64,000 bases of DNA from Schlesneria paludicola DSM 18645 (GTDB lineage: Bacteria; Planctomycetota; Planctomycetia; Planctomycetales; Planctomycetaceae). The translations under genes and the position numbers were made by a program. The notes beneath the pieces were generated by a model. It was not told the DNA's origin, ran no database searches, and saw nothing but the letters and a program-made list of their open reading frames with translations. Positions within the stretch are counted from its first letter, which is position 1. Each line of letters starts with the position of its first letter. This document shows, in pieces, positions 10,606 through 20,165 of this stretch. Location of the stretch: assembly GCF_000255655.1 (NCBI RefSeq), contig NZ_JH636438.1:270049-334048 (forward strand), in the 5' to 3' direction.

Positions 10606-11682
10606 GTGCGAACTCAAAAACCGATCATCAGTTCTCTTTTGGCCGTGCTGTGGCTGTTCTCGGCCTCATCCGTGCAGGCCATCGAAAACGATCCGAAGAA
10701 TCACTATCCACTCAACGAGAAGTTCGGGCCGTGGATGGTGATGGTTGCCACCTTCAGCGATGTCCGGGACTCGCACCAAAAGAAGGACGGACTGTCCGCG
10801 GAAGAAGCGGCTGACAAACTGGTGCACGAACTGCGTGCCAAGGGCTTTCCTGCCTACTCATATGTCCAAGACAGTCGGAAGGAAAAGATCGACACCTACG
10901 ATCGACTGGGAAACAAGGATCAGCGAGTCTATACCGCACAGCATGATATGGTCTGTGTGCTCGCAGGAAACTATGCGAAAATTGACGGTACAGACGCGCA
11001 GAAGACCCTGGCTTACATGAAACGATTTCGTCCGAAATTCATGTCGGATCCCAAGTCAGGTGCGATCGCGCGGAACCCCGCCGATCCGCGCAAGGGACCT
11101 TTCAGTGGTGCGTTCCTCACGATCAATCCGTTGCTCAAACCCAGCGATGTGGTCCGTCATAAGGTGGATGCCGAGACCCTGCATTTCAATTCGGGCATCG
11201 ATTATCCCCTGGTCGGTTTGAAGAAAAAGTACACTCTGAAAATCGCCACCTTCAATGGCAAGTCGGTCGTGCCGGTGGGGAGCAGCCGGTATGCCGGTCA
11301 CGAAGAGAACTTTGACAAGACTCTGGCACAAGGTGCCCATAGTCTGGCACGCGCCGGTGAAGACGCGACGCAGTTGACCTATGCCCTGCGGCAAAACAGT
11401 GCGGCGAACAAAAGCTTGGGACGTGATCGCTTCGAAGCGTACGTCTTCCATGACAAGTTCCAGTCGTACGTGACCGTCGGTGGATTCGATTCCGATAAAG
11501 ATCCGGAAATCAAACGACTCGCTGAAGTCTTCATGGCGAAATACAAACCCAATCAAGACGGCGACTATGCGCTGCTGGGTGAATCACTCAGCTTGCCCGG
11601 TGCGACGCCACACGATTTGCCGGTCCACACCTGGGCCTTTGATCCAGTCCCCAAATTGATCGAAGTTCCTCGGCTTCGATAA
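10606..11682 (+). CDS. Secreted protein with SPOR-like halves
   Basis: 358 residues from GTG 10606, chosen because GGAG lies 6 bases upstream; an ATG four codons earlier has its purine run too close. A signal peptide is clear (hydrophobic LLAVLWLFSASSVQA). Two segments resemble SPOR folds: WMVMVATFSD with a following helix AADKLVHELRAKGFPAYSY, and YTLKIATFNG with a later FEAYVFHDKFQSYVTVGGF. SPOR domains bind denuded peptidoglycan, but the resemblance here is weak and the planctomycete wall role is uncertain. Monocistronic, followed by a strong hairpin. Confidence 0.8.
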   Translation: MRTQKPIISSLLAVLWLFSASSVQAIENDPKNHYPLNEKFGPWMVMVATFSDVRDSHQKKDGLSAEEAADKLVHELRAKGFPAYSYVQDSRKEKIDTYDRLGNKDQRVYTAQHDMVCVLAGNYAKIDGTDAQKTLAYMKRFRPKFMSDPKSGAIARNPADPRKGPFSGAFLTINPLLKPSDVVRHKVDAETLHFNSGIDYPLVGLKKKYTLKIATFNGKSVVPVGSSRYAGHEENFDKTLAQGAHSLARAGEDATQLTYALRQNSAANKSLGRDRFEAYVFHDKFQSYVTVGGFDSDKDPEIKRLAEVFMAKYKPNQDGDYALLGESLSLPGATPHDLPVHTWAFDPVPKLIEVPRLR

Positions 11683-11716
11683 GTCCCGACGGGTTGACCA
11701 TTCTTGCAATATTGAA

Positions 11717-11753
11717 CGAGCGTCCTGGTGGAAACAACCCGCCAGGACGCTCG
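11717..11753 (+). terminator. Terminator hairpin after the SPOR-like gene
   Basis: A perfect 12-bp stem CGAGCGTCCTGG / CCAGGACGCTCG with a 13-base loop, 34 bases after the stop codon. Confidence 0.7.
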
Positions 11754-11828
11754 ACTCATTTCCTCAATCTTCTTTCGTGTGCCGACGATTTGTGGGCGGT
11801 CTCGATCAGAGCCGTGCAATAAAACGAA

Positions 11829-11863
11829 CAGGCCCTTCTCGATCTGCGTTCGAGAAGGGCCTG
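11829..11863 (-). terminator. Terminator of the small zinc-ribbon gene
   Basis: A perfect 13-bp stem CAGGCCCTTCTCG / CGAGAAGGGCCTG with a 9-base loop. Read on the minus strand it is followed by TTCGTTTTATTG, a T-rich tail, as expected for an intrinsic terminator of the gene ending at 11891. Confidence 0.75.
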
Positions 11864-11890
11864 ATTGATGAACAGTCGTCAGAAATCGAT

Positions 11891-12088
11891 TCAAGCTGCG
11901 CGACGGATTTTTTCACTCACTTCGAACTGAGTCGCGGCCGATTTGTCCGGAACCTTCGACCAGCGAGACACTTTGAAAAGATAGCAGCAACGATGGCATC
12001 GCGCGGATTTCGTCAGGAAGGAAAAGACGTTCGCGTTTCCGCTGGAACTGAGATAAACGTCATTCATTTTGCAGCGAGGACACCGCAT
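11891..12088 (-). CDS. Small zinc-ribbon protein
   Basis: 65 residues starting MRCPRCKMND, with a second pair in CHRCCYLF, giving a four-Cys zinc ribbon (residues 3-6 and 31-34). The C-terminal half is basic and polar. GGAGAG lies 5 bases before the ATG, and a terminator follows the stop, which supports a real single-gene unit. The role is unknown; small ribbons of this kind often bind nucleic acid or partner proteins. Confidence 0.75.
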   Translation of the reverse strand: MRCPRCKMNDVYLSSSGNANVFSFLTKSARCHRCCYLFKVSRWSKVPDKSAATQFEVSEKIRRAA

Positions 12089-12317
12089 AGCGCTCTCCGT
12101 ATGAGAAAAAACGTCCGTTCAGTGATCCGCGGTTAATATCACGGACCCGCGCCCTGCCCTTGCGCGATCGAATCCACTGGGACACGAATCAATTCAGATC
12201 GGGACGAACTGAAGTCCGTTCCCGCGATGATTCCAGCCACCGACAAGAGTCATTCAGGTCGAACTTGGCGGTTTGTAATTTGATCCGCAAAGTGCGCGAA
12301 TCCCAGTTTTTACCTGT

Positions 12318-12725
12318 TCAAGCGGTCTGGCTCGAGAGGCAGGGTTCGGGCGTTGATTCCGTCGGAATGAGGGATTCGGTCGCTTCCCTTTGCATTTCGT
12401 ACAGACCATCCCCGTTCAATTTGAAGAATTGGCGAAACCAAAGCATTCGCTGGACATTCGGTTGCGGCGGTGTGAGCGCGAACCGTGTTCCGCACTTTTC
12501 CTGCCAGTCAAACAACATCCCGAAAAAGCCGCTGGGAATGTATTTGACGTAACGCATGTCGATGACGATCGAATCGCAATCTTCGCCATCAATTAAGCGG
12601 AAAAGGCCTTCGCGCAAGAGCGCAAGATCGGCTCCATCCCAGATCTCCATCTCGCCCATGTGCAGCAAATGCAGCCTGTCCCGAACTTCGATCAGCATCC
12701 GTTTGAAGCGCCGCTGGACCGTCAT
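12318..12725 (-). CDS. STAS-domain protein (anti-sigma antagonist-like)
   Basis: 135 residues from ATG 12725; a TTG 12 codons upstream is an alternative. The central ~100 residues resemble a STAS fold: strand MLIEVRDRLHLLHM, then CDSIVIDMRYVKYIPSGFFGMLFDW, where the conserved region before the phosphorylatable Ser/Thr of SpoIIAA reads YIPSGFF, so a Ser is present. STAS proteins act in partner-switching regulation of sigma factors or enzymes. No kinase or phosphatase partner is adjacent. A polar tail of ~20 residues follows. Confidence 0.75.
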   Translation of the reverse strand: MTVQRRFKRMLIEVRDRLHLLHMGEMEIWDGADLALLREGLFRLIDGEDCDSIVIDMRYVKYIPSGFFGMLFDWQEKCGTRFALTPPQPNVQRMLWFRQFFKLNGDGLYEMQREATESLIPTESTPEPCLSSQTA

Positions 12726-12761
12726 ACGAGCCCCGTCGTGTGTACGAGTGACCTGGATCAA

Positions 12762-13096
12762 ACCTCGAACTCACTGAATTCGAGGACATCTGTCACTGAA
12801 CGCAAACACTGGGCCACGTGGATTGGATGAGTGGCTTTTTCGCTCAGAATGAGCGTAAGGCGTGTGATGCTAGTTGTTTAAATAAAATTCTTGTTGCGAG
12901 GTGCTGGCGGCGTTGTTGTTGTGTTTCCGCAACATGCGAAGACGCGGTGTGGCGTGCTCGCAACATTCCAGGAAACATCACAAACCTTGAATCGGACGAA
13001 AGGCCGAATCGCGTCTCCATTGGAAAACCAATGGAATGCCAATGCCGTCGAGCGCGTGGCGCGCCACGCACCATCGCAATGGAAGGGGCCCGTGCG
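12762..13096. other. Intergenic region with two small palindromes
   Basis: About 335 bases without a supported gene. It holds CCATTGG AAAA CCAATGG (13017-13034) and the perfect 16-base palindrome GCGTGGCGCGCCACGC (about 13051-13066), both just after the zinc-ribbon coiled-coil gene and possibly part of its transcript end. Confidence 0.5.
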
Positions 13097-13801
13097 TCAG
13101 ACATCATCCGCGACGTACATCAGCCTGCCGCAGGTACAGAACCGAACCTTGCCTGCGCGAAGTTCAAGATAAACTTGAGCTGTCACGGACACATAGCATT
13201 CGCTGCAGGACTTATTGATGACGGGTGCCAGAGCGTCCGCTCCATAGGCCTGAACCAGACGGCGGTATTGAGGAAGAAGATCGGGAGGCAGGATTTGTTC
13301 GGCGTCCGCGACTTGAGCTTGAAGTGCGGTCGCTCGTTCATTCAGGCCGGCCGTTTTCGATTCCACATCGGTGGCCAATTTTTGCAAATCGGCTTCGGCG
13401 GCCACGATCTCAAGCTCATGCTTCTTGACGTCCATCTGTGCCCCGTCGACCTTTTCCAAGGCTTCGAGGATTTCGTCTTCGAGAACACTTTTGGCCATCG
13501 TGTCAGCCGCGATCTGCGAACGCAGGGCTTCGTACTCGCGATTGTTTGCGGCAATATTCAGCTTGCCATTGAGGTCATAGATACGCGCTTCGCTGGTCTT
13601 CAGTTGCAAGTTTTTCTGGTCGGCAGTCATCTTCAACTGCTTGACTTTGGCCTTGAGTGCTTCGACCTCTTCTTTTTTCTTGTCGATCGTCAGCTTACGT
13701 GCTGCGATCTGTCGCGGGCCACGTTCCAGTTGGTCGGAAATTTCGCGTAGCTTGATTCTCAGGTCGTGTAATTGCTTCATCCCAGCGCAAATCGAACTCA
13801 T
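13097..13801 (-). CDS. Coiled-coil protein with C4 zinc ribbon (CT398/Rv2229c-like)
   Basis: 234 residues starting MSSICAGMKQLHDLRIKL; AGGAGAG lies 8 bases upstream of ATG 13801, and the open frame before it has no family resemblance. Residues ~10-165 are a long antiparallel coiled coil (repeats of K, E and L with NREYEALRSQIAADT). The end is a zinc ribbon: CSECYVS followed by FCTCGRL. This family (zf-RING_7) often neighbours NIF3 genes; here a NIF3 gene lies about 5 kb away. In Chlamydia the homologue CT398 has been linked to sigma-54 and secretion proteins. The role here is unassigned. Confidence 0.88.
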   Translation of the reverse strand: MSSICAGMKQLHDLRIKLREISDQLERGPRQIAARKLTIDKKKEEVEALKAKVKQLKMTADQKNLQLKTSEARIYDLNGKLNIAANNREYEALRSQIAADTMAKSVLEDEILEALEKVDGAQMDVKKHELEIVAAEADLQKLATDVESKTAGLNERATALQAQVADAEQILPPDLLPQYRRLVQAYGADALAPVINKSCSECYVSVTAQVYLELRAGKVRFCTCGRLMYVADDV

Positions 13802-14170
13802 CCACAACTCTCCTGGAAACCTACCGCACCCCGCGACTCTCCGACCGTTCCTGACTGACCTGGTAACACACGTTCGAACGACGCTGCGCGGCATTGACTG
13901 CCGTCACGCACTCGAGTTCGACGCTGGATGACCGCACTGCAAAGCGTCGTGGTGCATCGGTGGTTCCAGGTCGCGAGAGATTGTAACAGAAAAACGACGC
14001 CGATGTCTGTTAATCTTCGGCCTTGTTTGTCGCGCCCTGGAATCATCCTGTAGAATAAGTCGTGGGCCCCTAGTGACTTTGCATTGCCGCTCTGTCGCGT
14101 CGTGATTCCGTCTTTCCTATCAGCTCAATTCGCTGTCCCACGAGTCCATTTTTGCCAGGAACCTGCGACC

Positions 14171-16642
14171 ATGGATTTTCCGGTTTGTCCCGCGTGTCAT
14201 CAATCGGTGATTGACGATGACGCTGTGGACTGTCCGTTTTGCGGCGCGTCGATGAAGGGAAAGCCCACTGCCAAGCCTGCCGCTAAAGCGGCTGCGATCG
14301 CTCCCAAGCCCGAGACCACTGCTTCAAAACCCGTCGTGACGAAACCGGTACAGGGGAAATCGACGCCGGGCAAACCGACCTTACCTGGCGACGATTTTCC
14401 TTTCGAGGCTGAACTGACGACCGGCAAGTCGGCCATTCAAGCGATGCCGAATCCCACGAAGCAGCGAACCTTGAAGGTCGTCTGCCCGATGTGTGATACG
14501 CCGGGCTATTTGCCGCCGACGGCGGCCGGCCAAGAGATTCGCTGCGCGAATGCCAAATGTGTCATGCCTGTTTTCACCGCTCCGTCCGAGAAGAAAAAAG
14601 AGCCTGAACCGGCTCCGCCACCACTTCCACGTGCGAACCGAATGCCCCTCATCGCCGCGGCGACAGTGCTGGTGATGGCCGTTGTCGGCGGAGGGCTTTA
14701 CTTCTACAGCACGCTGCCGGGAAATGCTGTAAAGGGCCCAAAGACCATGTCCGATGAGGACAAAGCGCTTTTGGCGGAAATGAGTGGGAAAGGTGTCAAG
14801 CCGGCAAATGCCGGCAAGACGGGTGGAAAAGCGGCCGATCAGACGAATGGCGAAAAAAATCCCAATGTGGTGCCCCAAACGTCTGAGCCCACCGCCGAAG
14901 TTCGAATTCAAGACGCGTTGAAACTCATGCAGAATTTCAGTCTTGAAAAGTCAAAACAGCGTAGCAAGCCCTATTGCCGCCAGTTGTCTGCCGAGGCGAG
15001 CGCGATCGCGGGCGACGTCAAATCGGCGAATGAACATCTGGGACAGTTGCTCAAAGTCGGAAATCAAGTCAGTTACTATCAGATCACTCCACTGCTCGAA
15101 CTGTTCTGGCGCGAATCCGCGGCGGGTGACAAAAAGGCGGCGGCCTCAAGGCTGGACGCCGCGATGAAGGAAGTTTCGAAGATTCCCAAATTCGGTCGCA
15201 CCCGTTTGGATATCGCCGGGCGACTTGCCACGGCACTCGTTGCCAGCGGGCGCGTGCCTGATGCGAAAGCCTTGCTCAAAGAAATCCATTCGTCCGATGA
15301 GGAAGGTCAACTGGCGGCGAAATTGCAAATCGCGACCGACGGTCATGTTGCCCCGCTGCAAGAGTCCTACTCTTTGTTGCCAGGTCAGTTCCCTCAGGCG
15401 GTTGCCACGACCGTTTCGTTGATGACCCGTGGTCAGATGGAGGCCGCGGCGAACTGGGCTGCGGCGCAGGACGATGACGAAGCCAAAACCGAGTGTCTTG
15501 CTGCTTGGGCAGAAGCCGTTTCCAGGCAGAACGCGAAGCAGGGGGCTACTGATGTGGATGGTGCGATTGCGGCCGCCCTAAAGTCGCTGTCGCCAGCCCT
15601 TGCCGCACGCGTCTGGGCACGTGCCGGTTGTGGACGGATCGCCGCACAGGATCACGCGGGGGCCGCTGCCGCAGTCAAGCTAGTGCAAGAGTCGATGGCC
15701 GCCGTGCCGGTTCCCCAACCGGTCGCAATGCCGAATCTGAAGGCGACGCTCCGATTCAAACTTCCCTCGGCCGTTCCAATGGTTCAGGCCGCAATCGCAA
15801 TGGGCGAGCTGGCCCATTTGCAGTCGTTGTCGCCCGAGTCCAAGGCGGACGCGGAAAAATCACTGGAACTCGCCTTTGCATTCGCCGACGGAATGGCTCC
15901 TTTCACGGCGATTGCACGAAAGACGTACGACGAAGCCGAGCGACGGGGGCCCGTGGGCCTGCGTTCCTTCTTAAAGACTGAATTGAAAATCAAGTCTGAT
16001 GACGAAGCCCGCACTGTGGCCAGCAACTACAAGACGATCCTGCACGACATTGTCGAAGCTTCGAATGAGCGATTCGAGCTTCAAACGAAGTTGCTGCAAG
16101 GATTGTTGCGTTCAGGATTGGATCTGAACCACAAGATCTGGATCATGGTCAACGCGAGAGCGACTTCTGATGATCTCAACCGCCGTGATGATTACTTTGC
16201 GACGTCCATCCCCGGTGAATTGATCGAACGCATGAAGGGCACCGTGGAAGAAAAGGCGATTCGTGGCGCCTGGTCGCTGCATGCCAAAGGGGACGCACCG
16301 CCTCGTCCCGTGTCGGCAGAGTTGAACGACAAATTGCAGGCCAACCCGGGCACTGCGGTCAAGTACTTGAGCTCTGCCATGCCGAAGTCCGCTGCGAAAG
16401 ATGAACTGATGCTGCTGACGGTCTCGCGTCTGGCCGAGAAGGATCAGCTTCCCGTCGCCTTCAAATTCATCGCGGATCTGGACGACATTGTGAACCGCGA
16501 GGAATGCTATCGATTGGCTGCGGCGATTGGTGCGCTTCGAGGCCAAGTCGCCCCGGTTGTGAGCCAGATCGCGGCTGTCGTGGAACATACCGAGAAGGTT
16601 TCGCTCTGCCGTGGGCTCGTTGCCGGTTTGATCGATCACTGA
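14171..16642 (+). CDS. Large zinc-ribbon membrane protein with helical repeats
   Basis: 823 residues starting MDFPVCPACHQSVIDDDA. An N-terminal zinc ribbon (CPACH ... CPFCG) is followed by an Ala/Lys/Pro-rich linker, a second ribbon-like segment (CPMCDTPGYLPP ... CANAKC) and one membrane helix near residues 162-180 (MPLIAAATVLVMAVVGGGLY). The exported-side part is Ala-rich and helical, resembling TPR-like or HEAT-like repeats. This two-ribbon, one-helix layout is typical of planctomycete orphans. Its end lies 6 bases from the convergent neighbour. No enzymatic motif is seen. Confidence 0.8.
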   Translation: MDFPVCPACHQSVIDDDAVDCPFCGASMKGKPTAKPAAKAAAIAPKPETTASKPVVTKPVQGKSTPGKPTLPGDDFPFEAELTTGKSAIQAMPNPTKQRTLKVVCPMCDTPGYLPPTAAGQEIRCANAKCVMPVFTAPSEKKKEPEPAPPPLPRANRMPLIAAATVLVMAVVGGGLYFYSTLPGNAVKGPKTMSDEDKALLAEMSGKGVKPANAGKTGGKAADQTNGEKNPNVVPQTSEPTAEVRIQDALKLMQNFSLEKSKQRSKPYCRQLSAEASAIAGDVKSANEHLGQLLKVGNQVSYYQITPLLELFWRESAAGDKKAAASRLDAAMKEVSKIPKFGRTRLDIAGRLATALVASGRVPDAKALLKEIHSSDEEGQLAAKLQIATDGHVAPLQESYSLLPGQFPQAVATTVSLMTRGQMEAAANWAAAQDDDEAKTECLAAWAEAVSRQNAKQGATDVDGAIAAALKSLSPALAARVWARAGCGRIAAQDHAGAAAAVKLVQESMAAVPVPQPVAMPNLKATLRFKLPSAVPMVQAAIAMGELAHLQSLSPESKADAEKSLELAFAFADGMAPFTAIARKTYDEAERRGPVGLRSFLKTELKIKSDDEARTVASNYKTILHDIVEASNERFELQTKLLQGLLRSGLDLNHKIWIMVNARATSDDLNRRDDYFATSIPGELIERMKGTVEEKAIRGAWSLHAKGDAPPRPVSAELNDKLQANPGTAVKYLSSAMPKSAAKDELMLLTVSRLAEKDQLPVAFKFIADLDDIVNREECYRLAAAIGALRGQVAPVVSQIAAVVEHTEKVSLCRGLVAGLIDH

Positions 16643-16648
16643 GACCAC

Positions 16649-17392
16649 CTACGAGCGGTCGCGAGTGTCGGCTGCGTCTTTGGCTTTGCTGACCGACACT
16701 TCGACGATCTTGTAGATCTCTTTTTCCTTCTTCAACACGAACGAGATGACTTGCCCACTGCGTTGATTGCGGACACTCCGCTTGATGTTTGAAGGGCGTC
16801 GGGCTTGCACGTTTTGCAGTTGATCAAACGGTTTGAGCGATTCGCTGATCTCTTCGATCTTCGCTTCTGGTAATTCGCCTTCTCGGAGTTTGGCTGCGAT
16901 TCCTACGGCCGAATGACTGACGTAGTCACTCGCGGTTGCCGTATCGCCGTCCGCAAGTGCAATACAGAAACGGTACAGAGCATCATCGGCACTTCCCGCC
17001 GCAAATGTCGACGGCGCGGGGCCCCCTGTCTGCACGGGGCGTCCAGTCCGACCAGGTTGCCCCGGGAGATTGCCCGCTCCTGGAAGAGTGCCTGCCGTTG
17101 GGGCAGTTCCAGCCACTGCGGGCGTGGTGGGCTGGTTCGGCGTCATTGCTGTGGACATTTCGTCGTCGTCATCACCACGCCGTCGCTTGGGTGGTGCGGG
17201 TTTGGGAGTCTGTTCCGCAGGATCATCATTCGCAGTCACTCCGATACTGAGCTTCCCTTTTCGTTCGGGTTGATCGGCCGCCAACGCCGATTTCCCATTA
17301 TTTATGACGGTTCCTACGCTCAGAACGGCCAACAAGCATGCACCACTGAGTCGCACCGAGGAAATCCAGAATGTCATTCGCGGAACCTTCAT
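16649..17392 (-). CDS. Secreted protein with Pro/Gly-rich linker
   Basis: 247 residues from ATG 17392. A signal peptide (hydrophobic LSGACLLAVLSVGTV, Ala-rich cleavage region) is followed by a low-complexity linker with RRRGDDDDE and PGAGNLPGQPG. The C-terminal ~110 residues look folded: FAAGSADDALYRFCIALADG, then a basic strand region ending GQVISFVLKKEKEIYKIVEV, reminiscent of small NTF2-like or DUF4878-like domains. I do not recognise it further. It converges tightly on the preceding gene. Confidence 0.75.
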   Translation of the reverse strand: MKVPRMTFWISSVRLSGACLLAVLSVGTVINNGKSALAADQPERKGKLSIGVTANDDPAEQTPKPAPPKRRRGDDDDEMSTAMTPNQPTTPAVAGTAPTAGTLPGAGNLPGQPGRTGRPVQTGGPAPSTFAAGSADDALYRFCIALADGDTATASDYVSHSAVGIAAKLREGELPEAKIEEISESLKPFDQLQNVQARRPSNIKRSVRNQRSGQVISFVLKKEKEIYKIVEVSVSKAKDAADTRDRS

Positions 17393-17674
17393 TGCGTTCA
17401 AAATTACCCAACATGTGCCAAAGCATCTCGACTGATCAGTTCATGCTGATCAATTGCTGTGACAATCGCAACCAAATTCCACGATGGAAGTTTCTCCCCT
17501 GCTATTCGCGGAACTGCCACCGCACACAATTCAGTAGAGCTCCTCTGGAAATTGGCTGCCTGTGGAAATCACAGGGGCTGATTCGGCCCAGATGCGACGA
17601 GGCCCAGCGATTGTCACGATCCACGTGCCTGTTTCCCTGTGCTTCAACGGCGAGTTCAATCGTTAACAGTGGGT

Positions 17675-18838
17675 TCAATCGTTGTGAGCATGTACCTCAA
17701 TACGGGCCAGATGTTCGCAATCCACTCCGTCGACTTGTCGGGGTGAAGTGAGGATGGAGCGGCAGACGTGGTGGTCGGAAGGGCGAGGATGATCCTCGTC
17801 ACGTCGAATCAGTTTCCATTCCCCTTCCTCGCCGGATTTCAATAGCCTGTTCCATCCCAGACTGAATCGTCCCATGGTCCAGCGCGCATTCAGATCCTGA
17901 AGGGGCCGAAATCGGACGGTTCCGTTCAGATCTGTATACGCCATGGCATCGATGCCCAGGGGGCCGAAGTAACCATGTGACTGCAGGTCCAGTGCGGCCC
18001 GGAGCGCCACCTCGATCGAAGTCGACCAATCGGTGCGATGGCAGCGAAAGCGAGACTCGTTCCACGCGAACCAGCTTCCGGCATATTGCCCTCGTTCATC
18101 CACCTGCATTGGCGTTAGCCCAATCAGGCGAGGTTCACCGTGTTGTGGAACGTCGATCTGGATGCCGATTTCTTCCAGGCGATTCACCCATGGTTCAAAG
18201 AAGACGGCCTGGTTTATCGACAGCTTTCGTCGGACCCAGTTTTCCTCCGCGGGCTTCAGCGGGCCGCGCCCCAATATCCGTTCGCGTGCCGACATCCCAA
18301 ACTCGGCCTTGACCACCCAGCGATCGTTTTCGACAGCGAGAGTTCGAATGGCGTTATTCAATTCCTCCAGCGATTCGGCGCGTCGTGCATGAGGCAACGC
18401 AACGTTCCATCGTCGCTCCAGTTCTTCAGAGGTTGCACGTGAATTGGCCCGTCGAACGGCCATAGCGGACGGTATCTCGGCATGCCAGCCGAAACGAGTC
18501 ACGAGTCGCCTCGTGTCCTCCGACCAACCCCATGGCACACACTGAACGTCACGCGGCACATCGGCAAACGCGACGACCGGTTGAGCCGCAGGAAGCCCCG
18601 CGCGCGTCGCGTCGTTCCAGAATTCCGGGTCGATTGGCAGCGGCGTCCAGATCCAGTCGCCGTCTTCGGCAACAGATAGCCAGGCCGTGGCCAACTGGGC
18701 GTAAAACGACTTCAGTTTGGCGGATGGATCCCGTTTCGTCGGTTCCGCCAATTGATGCTCAAAGTCGAAGTTCCCGATCAGCAAGCGGGGTGGCACGCCG
18801 TCATCTCCCTTCCATCGTTTGCAGACGTTGCAGTGCAC
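17675..18838 (-). CDS. ATP-grasp-like protein coupled to NIF3 gene
   Basis: 387 residues starting with a GTG that directly abuts the TGA of the upstream NIF3 gene, so translation is probably coupled. The C-terminal half resembles an ATP-grasp fold: a Lys in RWVVKAEFGMSARERI, a strand FFEPWVNRLEEIGIQI, and GYFGPLGIDAMAY followed by RPLQDLNARWTMGR, which matches the metal-binding N-x-R segment of ATP-grasp ligases. The substrate is unknown. The N-terminal ~150 residues show no clear family. The fold call is from motif spacing only. Confidence 0.7.
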   Translation of the reverse strand: MHCNVCKRWKGDDGVPPRLLIGNFDFEHQLAEPTKRDPSAKLKSFYAQLATAWLSVAEDGDWIWTPLPIDPEFWNDATRAGLPAAQPVVAFADVPRDVQCVPWGWSEDTRRLVTRFGWHAEIPSAMAVRRANSRATSEELERRWNVALPHARRAESLEELNNAIRTLAVENDRWVVKAEFGMSARERILGRGPLKPAEENWVRRKLSINQAVFFEPWVNRLEEIGIQIDVPQHGEPRLIGLTPMQVDERGQYAGSWFAWNESRFRCHRTDWSTSIEVALRAALDLQSHGYFGPLGIDAMAYTDLNGTVRFRPLQDLNARWTMGRFSLGWNRLLKSGEEGEWKLIRRDEDHPRPSDHHVCRSILTSPRQVDGVDCEHLARIEVHAHND

Positions 18839-19942
18839 TCAGGCTGTGCGTACGGGATCGGTTTCGTGATGGCTGGCAGTGGCGGGCAACCCGGGAAATT
18901 CTTGGCCGAGTCGTGCGGCGAGTGCTTCCATCGCGAATCGCTCAGTCGCGTAGTGACCCGGCAGGATCAGGGCAATACCCAGTTCGGTCGCTTCCAAACA
19001 TCCGTGAAAACGGACTTCGCCCGTCAGAAACGCCTGGCATCCTGCTCGGTGCGCGTCGTGCAAGAACTCGCCCGCTGCACCACAGGCAATTCCCAATCTC
19101 TTGATCGTTTGGGATGGATCACCCACGAATTGAAGATTTGGCTGTCGAAGCTTCTCGGCCACAATCCGGTTCAACTGTGCCAGCGTCATCGGAGTGGACA
19201 GAGTTCCCATGCGACCTGATCCGGCACCATCACCCAGCGATCTTGCAGAGAACAGATCGACTGCGGGTTCTTCGTATGGATGGCCCTCGCGCAGGGCATT
19301 CAGCACGCGATCGAGCTGCTGAGGGGCGCAAACTATCTCCAGTCGCACTTCGTCGATTTGCTCGAACTGCCCAGCCCGTCCGACCGCGGGCTGTGTCGTT
19401 TCAGAACCCTGAAACGAACCTGTTCCGCGTGTTGTAAAGCTGCACTTCTCATAATTCCCAATCACACCCGCCCCGGCGTTCCACATCGCCGACCTGAGTG
19501 CTTCGAGTTGCGGTTCGGGAACGAACGTGACGATCTTAATGTGTTCTTCCGCCTTGTGTGGGCGCAGCGGTCGAATGTCGTGCAGCTCCAGTCGTTCCGC
19601 GAGTTGCTGATTGATTCCGCAGTCCGAGTTATCCCACGCGGTGTGTGGGCTGTAGACCGAAATTTCGTGCCGGATCAAGGTCAGCAGTATTCGCCCTTCT
19701 GGGGTGTTCGCGGTAATGCTTTTGACAGGCTTAAACAGGATCGGGTGATGCGTGATAATCAATCCGGCCCGGGATTGAACCGCTTCGTCGGCCACGTCAC
19801 TTGTCAGCGTCAGACAGGTCAGAATGCGTTCAATTTCACGGTTTTCGTCACCGACGATCAGTCCAACATTGTCCCAGTCTTCCGCCAAACGAAGCGGGGC
19901 GATTGTTTTCAGTCGGTCGCAGACGTCGCGAACGGTGGTCAT
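18839..19942 (-). CDS. NIF3-like dinuclear metal-centre protein
   Basis: 367 residues from ATG 19942 (MTTVRDVCDRL), with GAGG upstream; an ATG five codons earlier is less well placed. The family forms hexameric toroids with a two-metal site. The ligands are visible: Asp in LAEDWDNVGLIVGD, two His in GLIITHHPILF, and a further His/Glu pair in ILPGHYATER. The middle ~110 residues are the optional insert found in longer members (CutA-like). The biochemical role of the family is not settled. It is co-transcribed with the ATP-grasp-like gene. Confidence 0.9.
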   Translation of the reverse strand: MTTVRDVCDRLKTIAPLRLAEDWDNVGLIVGDENREIERILTCLTLTSDVADEAVQSRAGLIITHHPILFKPVKSITANTPEGRILLTLIRHEISVYSPHTAWDNSDCGINQQLAERLELHDIRPLRPHKAEEHIKIVTFVPEPQLEALRSAMWNAGAGVIGNYEKCSFTTRGTGSFQGSETTQPAVGRAGQFEQIDEVRLEIVCAPQQLDRVLNALREGHPYEEPAVDLFSARSLGDGAGSGRMGTLSTPMTLAQLNRIVAEKLRQPNLQFVGDPSQTIKRLGIACGAAGEFLHDAHRAGCQAFLTGEVRFHGCLEATELGIALILPGHYATERFAMEALAARLGQEFPGLPATASHHETDPVRTA

Positions 19943-20165
19943 GAAAAACATCCTCATCGTAGGTGGGCGCGGCGTGATGATCGTGGCAAGGCTGCCACTG
20001 CGACGGTTTCCCGCTTATAATGACCGCACAGGCCAATTCGGGGCGCGAGCTGGCTCTGTTTTTCGGGGAATATGGAACGCCATTCCGAAAACAGCAAGCG
20101 CATTTGCGTCGTGATCTGCCGTTTGAATTCCGATTGTCACGAAGTCATTGAGTGGAAAAGTTGTC

